Counted from the stretch's first letter, positions 6,890 to 15,509 are shown. The stretch is DNA of 23,349 nucleotides from an uncultured Bacillota bacterium (GCA_946540075.1 CAMNHZ010000009.1:1-23349); one strand, 5' to 3'. Numbers and translations: made by a program. The notes: generated from the sequence alone by a model not told the origin.

Positions 6890-8551
6890 TTAAAATAATC
6901 CTGTAATTACTCCATGTTCATCAATATCCATATTCATATAACTAGGTGTTTTAGATAATCCTGGCATTGTCATAATATTACCCATGTATATCACTATAAA
7001 ACCAGCACCTTTTTGAACTTTAATACTTCTTACATGAACTATATTATCTTTAGGATATCCTAATTTTTTAGCATCATCTGTGATTGAATACTGTGTTTTA
7101 GCAATACATATTGGTAAATTATCATAACCTAATTTAGTAGCTTCATCAATTTGTTTTAATGCTTCATCACTGTATTCTACTGCCCCATGAAATATTTCTT
7201 TAGATAATATTTCAATCTTATCTTTAATACTATCTTCTAATTTATACAAATAATTTAATTTACAATAATTATTTGCCATCTCTACTACTTTTTTAGCAAG
7301 ATCAATACTACCTTCACTACCATTCCTATGAGCAGTTGATGTACTAAACTCTACATTTAAGTTAGTACAAAATTTATTAACATAATTAATTTCTTCTTCA
7401 GAATCATTTTCAAATTTATTTAAACAAACTATTATATTTGAAGTAAATTTTTTCATATTTTCAATATGAACTAATAAATTATCGATTCCTTTTTCAAGAT
7501 ACTCAATATTCTTACTAGCTACCTCTTCTTTTGGACATAATCCATTATATTTTAAACTTCTTAATGTAGTATTTATTATTACTACATCAGGATTTAAATC
7601 ACCTATTCTAGATTTAATATCCATAAATTTTAAAGCACCTAAGTCTGAACCAAATCCTGCTTCAGTTACAACATAAGAAGCTAATTTTAATGCCATCTTA
7701 GTTGCGATTAAAGAATTACATCCATGAGCAATATTAGCAAATGGACCTCCATGAATAATAGCTGGATTATTCTCTAGTGTTTGAACTAAATTAGGTTTTA
7801 TTGCATCTTTAAGTAATATAGTCATTGCCCCTTCTAATGATAAATCATGAACAGTTATATATTTACCATCTTTATCTTTAGCAACTAATATTCTTCCTAA
7901 TCTTTGTTTTAAATCCATCAAATCCTTTGATAAACATAAGATAGCCATTATTTCAGTTGCGACAGTAATAACAAACCCATCTTTTCTTTCAATACCATTA
8001 TTCTTACCAATACCAATTTCTATTTGTCTTAAAGCTCGATCATTTATATCCATACATCTTTTAACTAGAATACTATTTGGATCTATATTTAATGTATTAC
8101 CCTGCATAATATGGTTATCTATACCAGCACACATCAAATTATTACATGCAGTAATCGCATGAATATCTCCTGTAAAATGAAGATTAATATCTTGCATTGG
8201 TACTACTTGAGCATATCCTCCACCAGCAGCTCCACCTTTAATACCAAATACAGGTCCTAAAGATGGTTCTCTTAATGTCACTAAACTTTTATACCCTAAT
8301 TTACATAAAGCATCATCTAATCCGATTGCCATAGTAGTCTTACCTTCACCCATTGGTGTTGGATTAGTACTAGTAACTAATATTAGTTTACCATTTTCTT
8401 TTCTCTTTAAATCATTCATTATTTCATTATCAATTTTAGCTATATAATTGCCATAATTATATAAGTATTCATCACTTATATTAAGCTTATCAGCAATTGA
8501 TTTAATCTTCTCCATAGAAATAGAATTTGCGATTTCAATATCACTTTTCAT
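6890..8551 (-). CDS. fhs: Formate--tetrahydrofolate ligase
   Basis: A 553-residue enzyme that makes 10-formyl-tetrahydrofolate from formate, THF and ATP, feeding one-carbon metabolism and purine synthesis in the cytosol. The P-loop is TPMGEGKTT (65-73), followed by EPSLGPVFGIKGGAAGGGYAQVVPMQDINLHFTGD and the ITACNN segment, all family-defining. The C-terminal half has CIAKTQYSITDDAKKLG and the end MTMPGLSKTPSYMNMDID. Length is normal. I start at ATG 8551 because GGGTGAT sits directly before it; a GTG at 8563 in the same frame would fall inside that ribosome site. The gene stands apart from other folate genes. Confidence 0.97.
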   Translation of the reverse strand: MKSDIEIANSISMEKIKSIADKLNISDEYLYNYGNYIAKIDNEIMNDLKRKENGKLILVTSTNPTPMGEGKTTMAIGLDDALCKLGYKSLVTLREPSLGPVFGIKGGAAGGGYAQVVPMQDINLHFTGDIHAITACNNLMCAGIDNHIMQGNTLNIDPNSILVKRCMDINDRALRQIEIGIGKNNGIERKDGFVITVATEIMAILCLSKDLMDLKQRLGRILVAKDKDGKYITVHDLSLEGAMTILLKDAIKPNLVQTLENNPAIIHGGPFANIAHGCNSLIATKMALKLASYVVTEAGFGSDLGALKFMDIKSRIGDLNPDVVIINTTLRSLKYNGLCPKEEVASKNIEYLEKGIDNLLVHIENMKKFTSNIIVCLNKFENDSEEEINYVNKFCTNLNVEFSTSTAHRNGSEGSIDLAKKVVEMANNYCKLNYLYKLEDSIKDKIEILSKEIFHGAVEYSDEALKQIDEATKLGYDNLPICIAKTQYSITDDAKKLGYPKDNIVHVRSIKVQKGAGFIVIYMGNIMTMPGLSKTPSYMNMDIDEHGVITGLF

Positions 8552-8570
8552 ATTATCACCCACTAATTTA

Positions 8571-8599
8571 ATTATACTATAGTTTTATTTCTTAACCAA
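8571..8599 (-). promoter_or_regulatory. Promoter candidate for fhs
   Basis: On the minus strand TTGGTT (8594-8599), a 17-nt spacer and a perfect TATAAT (8571-8576), 19 nt before the fhs ATG. The -35 lies inside the 3' end of the upstream gene. Confidence 0.5.
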
Positions 8600-9055
8600 G
8601 TTCTTTGTTTTTTCATCATTTAATTTTAATTTTAAATATCTTAATTCCTCATCGTAAGAATTTAACAGTTCAATATCATACTTAAAATTCTTTACTTTTG
8701 TATTACAGAACCTTCTAATTCTTTTATAATCTCCTTTTAAATCTTTTCTAACTTCTAAATACTTATTAAATATATTCCCATTTATAAATGAATTAACTAT
8801 GATAATTGGAATAATTATCTTAATTTGATTTAAATTATTACTACTTAATCCCTCTAACAAACTATAAAGAAATATACCATTATTTATAACTAATACACCA
8901 CTTAAAGTAAAACTAAAAGCATCATTAATATTCTTACAACTTTCAATCACTTTTAATAATTCTTCTTCACTAAAACCTTTACTACCATATGTACCTATTA
9001 ATGATGTCAAATCATCTATTTCTTTTATTCTATCTAAATATTCTTGTTTTTCCAT
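8585..9055 (-). CDS. Hypothetical protein with two predicted membrane helices
   Basis: A 156-residue protein I do not recognise. The N-terminal 45 residues are polar and charged. Two hydrophobic segments follow (about 47-68 and 77-95), with a short loop between them. The rest is a basic, then mixed-charge helical tail ending in LRYLKLKLNDEKTKNLVKK. This suggests a helical hairpin in the membrane with both ends on the same side, probably the cytosol. AGAAGG precedes the ATG. It lies between ylbL and fhs on the same strand, after the ylbL terminator, with a 33-nt gap to fhs. No function is proposed. Confidence 0.7.
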   Translation of the reverse strand: MEKQEYLDRIKEIDDLTSLIGTYGSKGFSEEELLKVIESCKNINDAFSFTLSGVLVINNGIFLYSLLEGLSSNNLNQIKIIIPIIIVNSFINGNIFNKYLEVRKDLKGDYKRIRRFCNTKVKNFKYDIELLNSYDEELRYLKLKLNDEKTKNLVKK

Positions 9056-9080
9056 AAATACCTTCTTTCTATATAATAAT

Positions 9081-9112
9081 ATTAAAAAACTGATTATTTA
9101 GAATAATCAGTT
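9081..9112 (-). terminator. Terminator of ylbL
   Basis: A perfect 11-bp stem (arms 9102-9112 and 9088-9098) with a 3-nt loop, followed by a T run on the minus strand. It includes the ylbL stop codon. Confidence 0.85.
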
Positions 9113-10110
9113 AAATAATTTATAGCTTGATCAAATGTTTTTATTGATACCAATTTAATTTTATAGTTATTTTTTTCTACGATCTTTTTAGCTTCTTTAT
9201 AATTATCACCTGCTGGAACAAAGAAAATATCAGCTTTACTATTAATCGCACCTTTTAATTTATACTTAACACCATCTATATTTCCAACATTTCCATCTGA
9301 ATCAATTGTTCCTGTACCGGCAATTTTTAAGCCGTTAGTCAAATCTTTTTTTACTAAACTATTATATATTTGTAGTGTTGTCATAAACCCTGCAGATGGA
9401 CCATATTCATTACTTTTAAAGTTAAATTTAACTTGTTGATTTGTCTTTACATCTTTTATAGTTCCTAACATAGCTCCAATTAAAGTATTACCATCATAAT
9501 CAAAAGTTTTAGCTTCTGCTACCTTTATTTTATTATTACGTTTTATTTTAAATTTAACTATCGTATCTTTAGATAATGATCTTATATGTTCAATAATCAT
9601 CTTATGATTTTTAATTTCAATACCATCAACTTCAATAATTTCATCTCCAACTTTAAGATCAGTGTTAGATTTTTTATCTAAATATATAATATATATTTTT
9701 AAATTATTTTCAGTATATGGAATATGCGCTTTAGAAAGTGCGACAGTTAAAGCATCATTATTACTTTGTTTTAATAAAATAGAACCTCGTATATTCTCAT
9801 CTTTGATTGTTTCATTATCATATATTACATCCTTCTTTTTTATAGCATCCCAATCTTTATTAAACTTAGCTATAATTAAATTTAGTACTGTTCCTGGTCT
9901 TTGGGCAACATAAGTCATATTAAATGAACCTTTACTATTATATGAATCTTTAACATCAATTCTTGTTTTTAAATCAATCATCTTACCAGATGATTCAATA
10001 TAATATGGTAATTTAATATTTAATAGTATTGTTAATAAAATGATTATAATAACAAATACTTTAGATGCACTTATAATTCTTTTAATTTCATCATACAATT
10101 TATTAAACAT
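9094..10110 (-). CDS. ylbL: PDZ-domain, Lon-like (S16) membrane serine protease, YlbL/SepM family
   Basis: A 338-residue protein: one N-terminal membrane anchor (17-31), an extracytoplasmic part, a PDZ domain (about 130-195; DLKVGDEIIEVDGIEI) and a C-terminal Lon-type protease domain. The Ser-Lys dyad is visible: S239 in EYGPSAGFM and K282 in NIDGVKYKL, with the conserved GTGTID and VPA elements around them. In B. subtilis YlbL takes part in recovery from the DNA-damage division block; in streptococci SepM trims a competence peptide. The substrate here is unknown. It is divergent from ylbJ with a 46-nt gap, matching the known ylbJ-ylbK-ylbL neighbourhood with one gene inverted. AAAGGA precedes the ATG. 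Confidence 0.93.
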   Translation of the reverse strand: MFNKLYDEIKRIISASKVFVIIIILLTILLNIKLPYYIESSGKMIDLKTRIDVKDSYNSKGSFNMTYVAQRPGTVLNLIIAKFNKDWDAIKKKDVIYDNETIKDENIRGSILLKQSNNDALTVALSKAHIPYTENNLKIYIIYLDKKSNTDLKVGDEIIEVDGIEIKNHKMIIEHIRSLSKDTIVKFKIKRNNKIKVAEAKTFDYDGNTLIGAMLGTIKDVKTNQQVKFNFKSNEYGPSAGFMTTLQIYNSLVKKDLTNGLKIAGTGTIDSDGNVGNIDGVKYKLKGAINSKADIFFVPAGDNYKEAKKIVEKNNYKIKLVSIKTFDQAINYLTDYSK

Positions 10111-10132
10111 ATAAACATATCCTTTCTAATTA

Positions 10133-10141
10133 ATTTTATCA
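10133..10141 (-). promoter_or_regulatory. Extended -10 promoter candidate for ylbL
   Basis: The minus strand reads TGATAAAAT, 22 nt before the ylbL start, identical to the element upstream of rnc. No clear -35 box. The ylbJ ribosome site overlaps this area on the other strand. Confidence 0.4.
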
Positions 10142-10156
10142 CAAAGGTAGGAATTT

Positions 10157-11128
10157 ATGAAAAAAATTATCTCAAGTATCTTAATAATGACAATACTTTT
10201 ATTTTTATGTATAGAGATTCTAATTAATTCTACTAAGGTAATGAATAGTGTCATCTTCTCATTTGATATATGGAAAAACAATATTTTTCCATCTCTTTTT
10301 CCTTTTTTTGTTATATCAAATTTACTTATCCATTATGGATTTGTAGAATTTGTTGGTGAATTATTTAAACCTATTATGCAAAAATTATTTAAAATTAAAG
10401 GTGAAGCAGCTTTTGTATTTATTATGAGTATGTTATCAGGTTTTCCTAGTTCTGCTAAATATATTAAAGAATTAGTATTAAATAAAACATTGTCTAATGA
10501 AGAAGCTACTAAGTTATTAATGTTTACACACTTTTCTAATCCCTTATTTATAATAGGAACTATTGGTATTACATTTCTTCATAATAAAAGAGTTGGTCTA
10601 CTTATTATTCTTAGTCATTATTTAGGTAATATAATTATTGGAATACTAGTTAGAAACTATCACCCATCATTTTCTAATACTAATAGAATTAGTATTAAAA
10701 ATGCGATTATTAAAATGAATAATAAACGTATAAATAATAAAGATAGTTTAGGTTCTATAATATCTAAAGCTATAACAGATAGTATCAATACTTTACTACT
10801 AGTACTTGGAACTATTTCATTATTCTTAATACTATCAACTATAATTAACGATACTTTTAGTTTTTCACCTATAACAAATACACTAGTTAGTGGATTATTA
10901 GAAATGACCCAAGGTTTAAAGTATATAAGCCTATTAAAAATAAGTTTAAGACTTAAATGTGCGATTTCTTGTATGATTATATCTTTTGGTGGATTTAGTG
11001 TCCATATGCAAATAAAAAGTATCATAAGTGAAACTAACATAGCCTACTTACCATACTTTCTATCTAGAATCTTTCATATGATTATTTCATTTTTATTAAC
11101 TATAATCTTATATAGTTTTATAATTTAG
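10157..11128 (+). CDS. ylbJ: Sporulation integral membrane protein YlbJ (SpoVV-like)
   Basis: A 323-residue membrane protein with about eight hydrophobic segments and no large soluble domain. Family hallmarks are FPSLFPFFVISNLL (44-57), SGFPSSAKYIKEL (94-106) and THFSNPLFIIGTIG (124-137). The fold belongs to the nucleoside-recognition/gate superfamily. In B. subtilis it is made in the mother cell under sigma-E and is needed for dipicolinic acid movement to the forespore and heat-resistant spores. AAGGTAGGAA precedes the ATG. Its stop is directly followed by the stop of the convergent pilin gene with no space between them and no visible terminator, so the transcripts probably overlap. Confidence 0.9.
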   Translation: MKKIISSILIMTILLFLCIEILINSTKVMNSVIFSFDIWKNNIFPSLFPFFVISNLLIHYGFVEFVGELFKPIMQKLFKIKGEAAFVFIMSMLSGFPSSAKYIKELVLNKTLSNEEATKLLMFTHFSNPLFIIGTIGITFLHNKRVGLLIILSHYLGNIIIGILVRNYHPSFSNTNRISIKNAIIKMNNKRINNKDSLGSIISKAITDSINTLLLVLGTISLFLILSTIINDTFSFSPITNTLVSGLLEMTQGLKYISLLKISLRLKCAISCMIISFGGFSVHMQIKSIISETNIAYLPYFLSRIFHMIISFLLTIILYSFII

Positions 11129-12742
11129 TTAAATATTTATAGTTGTTGCATCTTGTTGACTTATAAGAGTGATTTTAGCATAACCATTACCACTATTACC
11201 AACCATATTAGATTTTCCATTATGAGTTGGCATACTTTTATTACCTGCAATCATTTTCGTATTCGTGAATTTCTTTCCTGAATAGTGATATGAACAAGCC
11301 TGATTACTTGTACCATTGGAACATCCTGCTTTTGGATTAACATCTGTCTCAGATTTAATAGCTACACATCCAGTATGACCGGAAATATAAGAAGAACCTC
11401 CTCCAGCATTTCCGCCATTACCTGATTCTCCAGCATAATATCCTGCCCCTGCCAAAGAAGTTCCAGGTGCGGGTACACCTAAACTATACTGAGTTTGTGT
11501 AGCACCTTTCCCAGCATAATAAGTATTATTAGCATTGTTAGTGCCTGTTCCATCTCCTCCGACAAGTTCTCCGCCGTAACCACCGCTTCCTTGTTCAGTA
11601 TAATAAGCTCCTCCTCCAGCTCCAGCAACCATAATACGAGAAGCCAAAGAAGCACTATCATACCAATTAGTTGTTCGTTTTAATCTAATATCGGTAGCTC
11701 CTCCGGCTCCAGCACAACTACCTCTTGTAGAACCATTAAAAGAGTTATTAGGATTTGTTTGATAACAACTACCATTTACATATGTAGGATTCTCTCCAAC
11801 ATATACATAAAGTTCTTCATTTTCTTGTAATTCAAGATTACCACTTACATATGCACCTTTACCACCTTTAGTTCCTCCACCTTGAGCTCCCCATAACTCT
11901 ACTTTATATGTTCCAGAAACATTAGCAGTAAATACTTGATAATCTCCTGTATAATCATATGTAAGTGATGTATTAGTTACATATATATTTCTTTTTTTAA
12001 CTATTGATTTACCATTTACATTCCATGTATAAGTAATTGTTTGAAGTCCAAGTTGATTAACATCAATATTACCTGATACTGTTACAGCCGGATTATTAGA
12101 TACAATAGTTTTTCCATCACTAGTAACTGTATACCAACCTGGTTCTTCGTATGCAACTCCAGCCATCCAAATCATATTATCTGCTCCCTTAAGTAAAATA
12201 GAGCCATATGAGTTAGTTTCATCATTATCATCAAGTAATATATTACCAATAGCTGTAGTTCTTGAATCATACTGATACACTATATTAACACCATAATTAT
12301 CATCAGGAAGTAATTGATGTACTATTGGAATATCTAATATCAATATTGAATTATTCTTATTAATATCTATTCCAAGTAAAGTTTCAGTAGATATATTGAT
12401 CTCTCCAAACTTACTACCACTAACTAATTTTGTTGAATAATTATTAAAAGCAATTGTATTATTTGTTTTATCAACAACTAACTTAGAAGATGTCATATCT
12501 TCATAAACAAATGTAACACAACCTTTACCACATCTTAATGCACTATTAATTGTCTTAGTAGAAAATTCTTGATTTATTGCTCTATTAATAAGTGCTTGTT
12601 TATTAAGCATCTCTGTTTTTATTCCTGCACTAATATATAAATTCTTTACTGTTGTAACTACCTGTAGTAGCATAATAACAATAATCATAGTTAGTGCGAA
12701 TGAAACAACTAATTCCACAACTGTAAACCCATTTTTCTTCAT
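11129..12742 (-). CDS. Large minor prepilin with Ig-like and ALK-type glycine-rich C-terminal domains (putative pilus-tip adhesin)
   Basis: A 537-residue protein, far longer than normal pilins. Residues 1-30 are a class III prepilin signal: MKKNG|FTVVELVVSFALTMI, with cleavage after G5 and E10 at +5. Residues 31 to about 165 resemble a minor pilin (GspJ/PilW-like size), with a close CGKGC pair (C71, C75). Residues about 195-256 read as a DUF5011-type Ig-like repeat (EEPGWYTVTSDGK ... GLQTITYTWNVNGKSIVKKRNIYV). From about 261 to 525 the sequence matches the glycine-rich domain best known from ALK-type receptors and bacterial surface proteins (YDYTGDYQVFTANVSGTYKVELWGAQGG, GGATDIRL, MVAGAGGGA, GGGSSYISGHTGC). 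It overlaps no gene, is led by GGGTGATAAA, and follows the other minor prepilin by 15 nt. Role at a pilus tip is inferred. Confidence 0.88.
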   Translation of the reverse strand: MKKNGFTVVELVVSFALTMIIVIMLLQVVTTVKNLYISAGIKTEMLNKQALINRAINQEFSTKTINSALRCGKGCVTFVYEDMTSSKLVVDKTNNTIAFNNYSTKLVSGSKFGEINISTETLLGIDINKNNSILILDIPIVHQLLPDDNYGVNIVYQYDSRTTAIGNILLDDNDETNSYGSILLKGADNMIWMAGVAYEEPGWYTVTSDGKTIVSNNPAVTVSGNIDVNQLGLQTITYTWNVNGKSIVKKRNIYVTNTSLTYDYTGDYQVFTANVSGTYKVELWGAQGGGTKGGKGAYVSGNLELQENEELYVYVGENPTYVNGSCYQTNPNNSFNGSTRGSCAGAGGATDIRLKRTTNWYDSASLASRIMVAGAGGGAYYTEQGSGGYGGELVGGDGTGTNNANNTYYAGKGATQTQYSLGVPAPGTSLAGAGYYAGESGNGGNAGGGSSYISGHTGCVAIKSETDVNPKAGCSNGTSNQACSYHYSGKKFTNTKMIAGNKSMPTHNGKSNMVGNSGNGYAKITLISQQDATTINI

Positions 12743-12757
12743 TTTATCACCCTAATA

Positions 12758-13312
12758 TTAATCTCTACGATATAGTTTTAATGTAGCATAACTACCATCT
12801 TTAAATTTAGCTATCGTTCTCATTTTTACCATTTCATCCGTTGTTGTAGCTTCATCATATTTTATATATCTAATAAATTTTTTTGTTTCAACATCAAAAT
12901 CACCATAATTATCTAAATTATTAAGAAAATTATTTAATGACAAATCTTCTGAAGTTATATATAATTCTTCAATACCAAGAATTTGAACTAGTTTATTACA
13001 ATAATCAGTATTAGTTATATATACTTCTGAACATAAACCATCATCATCAAGCAAAATAGCATATGGTAATTTAGATACATTTTCATCTGATGCCATCCTT
13101 GACATAATCACATCATAATCATTATCCATTATAAACTGATTCATATTTGATAATGCATATAAACTTTTTACAGTATTATAAGAAAATGTTCTATTAAAAG
13201 TACTATTAACTCTTCTAAACTGTATAAATAAGAAAATCATAGTAGAAGTAATAAAGGTTGATACAATTAATGTTTCTACAAGTAAAAACCCCTTATTATT
13301 CTTTTTTTTCAT
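12758..13312 (-). CDS. Minor prepilin (type II pseudopilin-like)
   Basis: A 184-residue protein with prepilin signal MKKKNNKG|FLLVETLIVSTFITSTMIF: cleavage after G8, E13 at +5 of the mature chain, then a hydrophobic helix to about residue 30. The C-terminal part is a polar, Asp/Asn-rich globular region with two cysteines (DGLCSEVYITNTDYCNK) that could form a disulfide. No known domain beyond the N-terminus is recognised. GAAGGTG precedes the ATG. It is first in a two-gene operon with the large glycine-rich prepilin and is divergent from the ATPase gene, so all three probably share a regulatory region. Confidence 0.85.
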   Translation of the reverse strand: MKKKNNKGFLLVETLIVSTFITSTMIFLFIQFRRVNSTFNRTFSYNTVKSLYALSNMNQFIMDNDYDVIMSRMASDENVSKLPYAILLDDDGLCSEVYITNTDYCNKLVQILGIEELYITSEDLSLNNFLNNLDNYGDFDVETKKFIRYIKYDEATTTDEMVKMRTIAKFKDGSYATLKLYRRD

Positions 13313-13330
13313 AAACTAGCACCTTCAATC

Positions 13331-13359
13331 TTGTATTTATTCTAAATATATTATATAAT
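13331..13359 (+). promoter_or_regulatory. Promoter for the pilus ATPase gene, with a symmetric -10 region
   Basis: TTGTAT (13331-13336), a 17-nt spacer and a perfect TATAAT (13354-13359), about 57 nt before the ATPase start. The -10 lies in a 14-nt perfect palindrome (13348-13361), so the minus strand also reads TATAAT and may start the minor prepilin operon from the same spot. Confidence 0.55.
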
Positions 13360-13415
13360 ATTTTTGTATTAAATACTAGTAAAAGAATAAAAGAAATAAA
13401 AAGGAGATGTACACG

Positions 13416-14696
13416 ATGCTCAAAAAATATGAATTTGACAAGACCCCTGTAGTCGAAATTGTTAATGATTTACTTGAAGATACTGCTAAAAGAGGTGCAT
13501 CAGATATTCATTTAGATCCTATGGAAAATAAAATGAAAATAAGGATTCGTATCGATGGAGATTTAATTGATTATGCTGAAATTCCTAAAACAATTGAAAA
13601 GAATCTTGTAACTCGTATTAAAATTTTAGCCGGAATGAATATAACAGAATCAAGATTACCTCAAGATGGTGCGATTAAAACTAATCTACATGGTCTTGGC
13701 CTTGATTTACGTGTGTCTGTTCTTCCTCTTCTTGAAGGTGAAAAAGTCGTTATTCGTATCTTAGACTATTCAAGAAGTCTTAATGGTATAGAAACTTTAG
13801 GATTTAGTGAGCAAAATTATAAGAAAATTGTTCATATGATAAGTGTTCCTAATGGTATTATTCTTGTTACTGGTGCTACTGGTAGTGGTAAGTCTACTAC
13901 TGTATATTCAATCTTACAAAGATTAAACAAAGAACAAACTAATATAATTACAGTTGAAGACCCAATAGAAATGAGTATCGAAGGAATCAATCAAGTTCAA
14001 ACTAACAGTGAAATCGGTTTAACATTTGCGAGTGCTTTACGTGCAATCTTACGTCAAGACCCTAACATCATAATGATTGGGGAAATTCGTGACTCAGAAA
14101 CAGCTAAAATCGCCGTTCGTGCATCTATCACTGGTCACTTAGTATTATCAACACTACATACTAATGACTCATTAACAACTATTGAACGTTTACTTGATAT
14201 GGATGTTGAAAGATACTTACTAGCAAGTTCATTAACTGGTATCGTTTCTCAAAAATTAGCGCGTGCTTTATGTCCTCATTGTCATAAAATGCGTAAAACA
14301 AATGATTACGAAAAAGAATTATTTAAAGCAGTTCTTAATAAAGATATTGACGAATTACCTGAAGCAGTTGGTTGTGAAGAATGTGTTGATGGTTATCGTG
14401 GACGTATAGCAATTCATGAAGTTTTAATCATAAATCAAGACATAAGAGACGCTATAAGTAGTGGTATTCGTAAAGAAGAATTAAGAGAATTAGTATATAA
14501 AGCCGACGTTACAACAATGTTACAAGATGGTCTTGAAAAAGTATTAGAAAACAAAACAACATTTGAAGAAATAATTAAAATAATTGAATTAAGTGATGAT
14601 AAGACTGTAGAAAAAAATGTTGATTTAAAACAACAAATAAGGAATACCGAAATATCTAATATACCTGATGAAGAGTACAAAGAAAAAGCAATGTAA
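13416..14696 (+). CDS. pilB: Type IV pilus assembly / type II secretion ATPase (PilB/GspE/ComGA family)
   Basis: A 426-residue cytosolic hexameric ATPase that powers pilus extension. Residues 1-125 are the N2 domain (ASDIHLDPMENKMKIRIRIDGDL). Walker A is GATGSGKSTT (153-162), the Asp box is VEDPIEMSIEGINQVQ (180-195), Walker B is IIMIGEIRDSETA (218-230), and the His box is LVLSTLHTNDS (242-252). A tetracysteine zinc site follows (C286, C289, C320, C323). The N1 domain of PilB/GspE is absent, so it is closer to ComGA in plan. A charged tail after about 390 is extra. I start at ATG 13416 because AAGGAG (13401-13406) lies 9 nt before it; an in-frame ATG at 13407 directly touches that site. The central part uses CGT for Arg more than its neighbours. 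Confidence 0.95.
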   Translation: MLKKYEFDKTPVVEIVNDLLEDTAKRGASDIHLDPMENKMKIRIRIDGDLIDYAEIPKTIEKNLVTRIKILAGMNITESRLPQDGAIKTNLHGLGLDLRVSVLPLLEGEKVVIRILDYSRSLNGIETLGFSEQNYKKIVHMISVPNGIILVTGATGSGKSTTVYSILQRLNKEQTNIITVEDPIEMSIEGINQVQTNSEIGLTFASALRAILRQDPNIIMIGEIRDSETAKIAVRASITGHLVLSTLHTNDSLTTIERLLDMDVERYLLASSLTGIVSQKLARALCPHCHKMRKTNDYEKELFKAVLNKDIDELPEAVGCEECVDGYRGRIAIHEVLIINQDIRDAISSGIRKEELRELVYKADVTTMLQDGLEKVLENKTTFEEIIKIIELSDDKTVEKNVDLKQQIRNTEISNIPDEEYKEKAM

Positions 14697-14709
14697 AATT
14701 GCTTTTTTT
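14683..14709 (+). terminator. Terminator of the pilus ATPase gene
   Basis: A 10-bp stem (14683-14692 with 14698-14707) with a 5-nt loop that holds the TAA stop codon, followed by Ts to 14709. Confidence 0.8.
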
Positions 14710-14719
14710 ATTAATTAAT

Positions 14720-14746
14720 AAAAAAAAGAAGTATGATTATACTTCT
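14720..14746 (-). terminator. Terminator of the pilC-pilD operon
   Basis: On the minus strand AGAAGTAT (14739-14746) pairs with ATACTTCT (14727-14734), followed by eight Ts. It overlaps the pilD stop codon and faces the ATPase terminator. Confidence 0.85.
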
Positions 14747-15509
14747 AAAATGTCAATACATCTAAAATCCATTTTAAATCTATATTTGTAAAATATATTA
14801 TAAGTGCGGCTACACTTAAGAATGGTCCAAATGGAATTATATTAGTCTTTTCTTTATATAATATATATATTGAAATTGGTAAACCTATAAATGATCCTAA
14901 GAATATAGATAGAATTGCCATTGGATAATTAATTACTAATCCAAATATAAATAAAAGTTTTATGTCTCCTCCACCCATTGATTCTTTTTTAAATAGATGA
15001 TCTCCTAATACCTTTAACATGAACATTACAAATGCTGAAATAAATCCACTAAGTAATGAATATCCTACACCTTTCAAGCCTGATTTAATAAATATTTCTA
15101 TTAATAATACAATACTTGAAAAAATAACAACTTCATCAGGTATAATCATATATTTATAATCACTTAATACAACTACTAATAAAGTTGAAACAAATGTAAT
15201 TGCGATAAAGAAATCTATAGTTGGACCAAATACAATATATGATAAAGCAAATAAAACTCCTGTACTAAATTCAAAAATAGGATAAAACCAAGATATTTTT
15301 TGACCACATTTTTTACATTTTCCTCCTAAAAATAGGAAAGAAAATATAGGAATTAATTCTAGTGGACCTAGTTTATGATTACAATTAGTACAATGAGAAG
15401 AAGGAGAAATTAGTGATTCTCCTTTTGGTAATCTATACCCTACTACATTGTAAAAAGATCCTAGAATAGTTCCAAATATAAATGCGACAATAGTATAATA
15501 TAAAAACAT
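14745..15509 (-). CDS. pilD: Prepilin peptidase / N-methyltransferase, PilD (GspO/ComC) family
   Basis: A 254-residue inner-membrane aspartic protease that removes prepilin leaders and methylates the new N-terminus. The N-terminal methylase part has GSFYNVVGYRLPKG (17-30) and two CxxC pairs (C40/C43, C65/C68) for zinc. The two catalytic aspartates are D117 (LSDYKYMIIPDE) and D182 (GGGDIKLL). About seven to eight membrane helices. It follows pilC by 13 nt, and its strong AGGAGG site overlaps the end of pilC, so translation is likely coupled. It should act on the three prepilins in this window. Confidence 0.95.
   Translation of the reverse strand: MFLYYTIVAFIFGTILGSFYNVVGYRLPKGESLISPSSHCTNCNHKLGPLELIPIFSFLFLGGKCKKCGQKISWFYPIFEFSTGVLFALSYIVFGPTIDFFIAITFVSTLLVVVLSDYKYMIIPDEVVIFSSIVLLIEIFIKSGLKGVGYSLLSGFISAFVMFMLKVLGDHLFKKESMGGGDIKLLFIFGLVINYPMAILSIFLGSFIGLPISIYILYKEKTNIIPFGPFLSVAALIIYFTNIDLKWILDVLTF

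Noticed and set aside
9662..9913. Plus-strand open frame inside ylbL
   Set aside because: It lies wholly within a well-supported protease gene on the other strand and has no ribosome site or domain.
11479..11683. Short open frames inside the glycine-rich prepilin gene on both strands
   Set aside because: They overlap the large prepilin, result from the Gly-codon composition, and have no ribosome sites or recognisable products.
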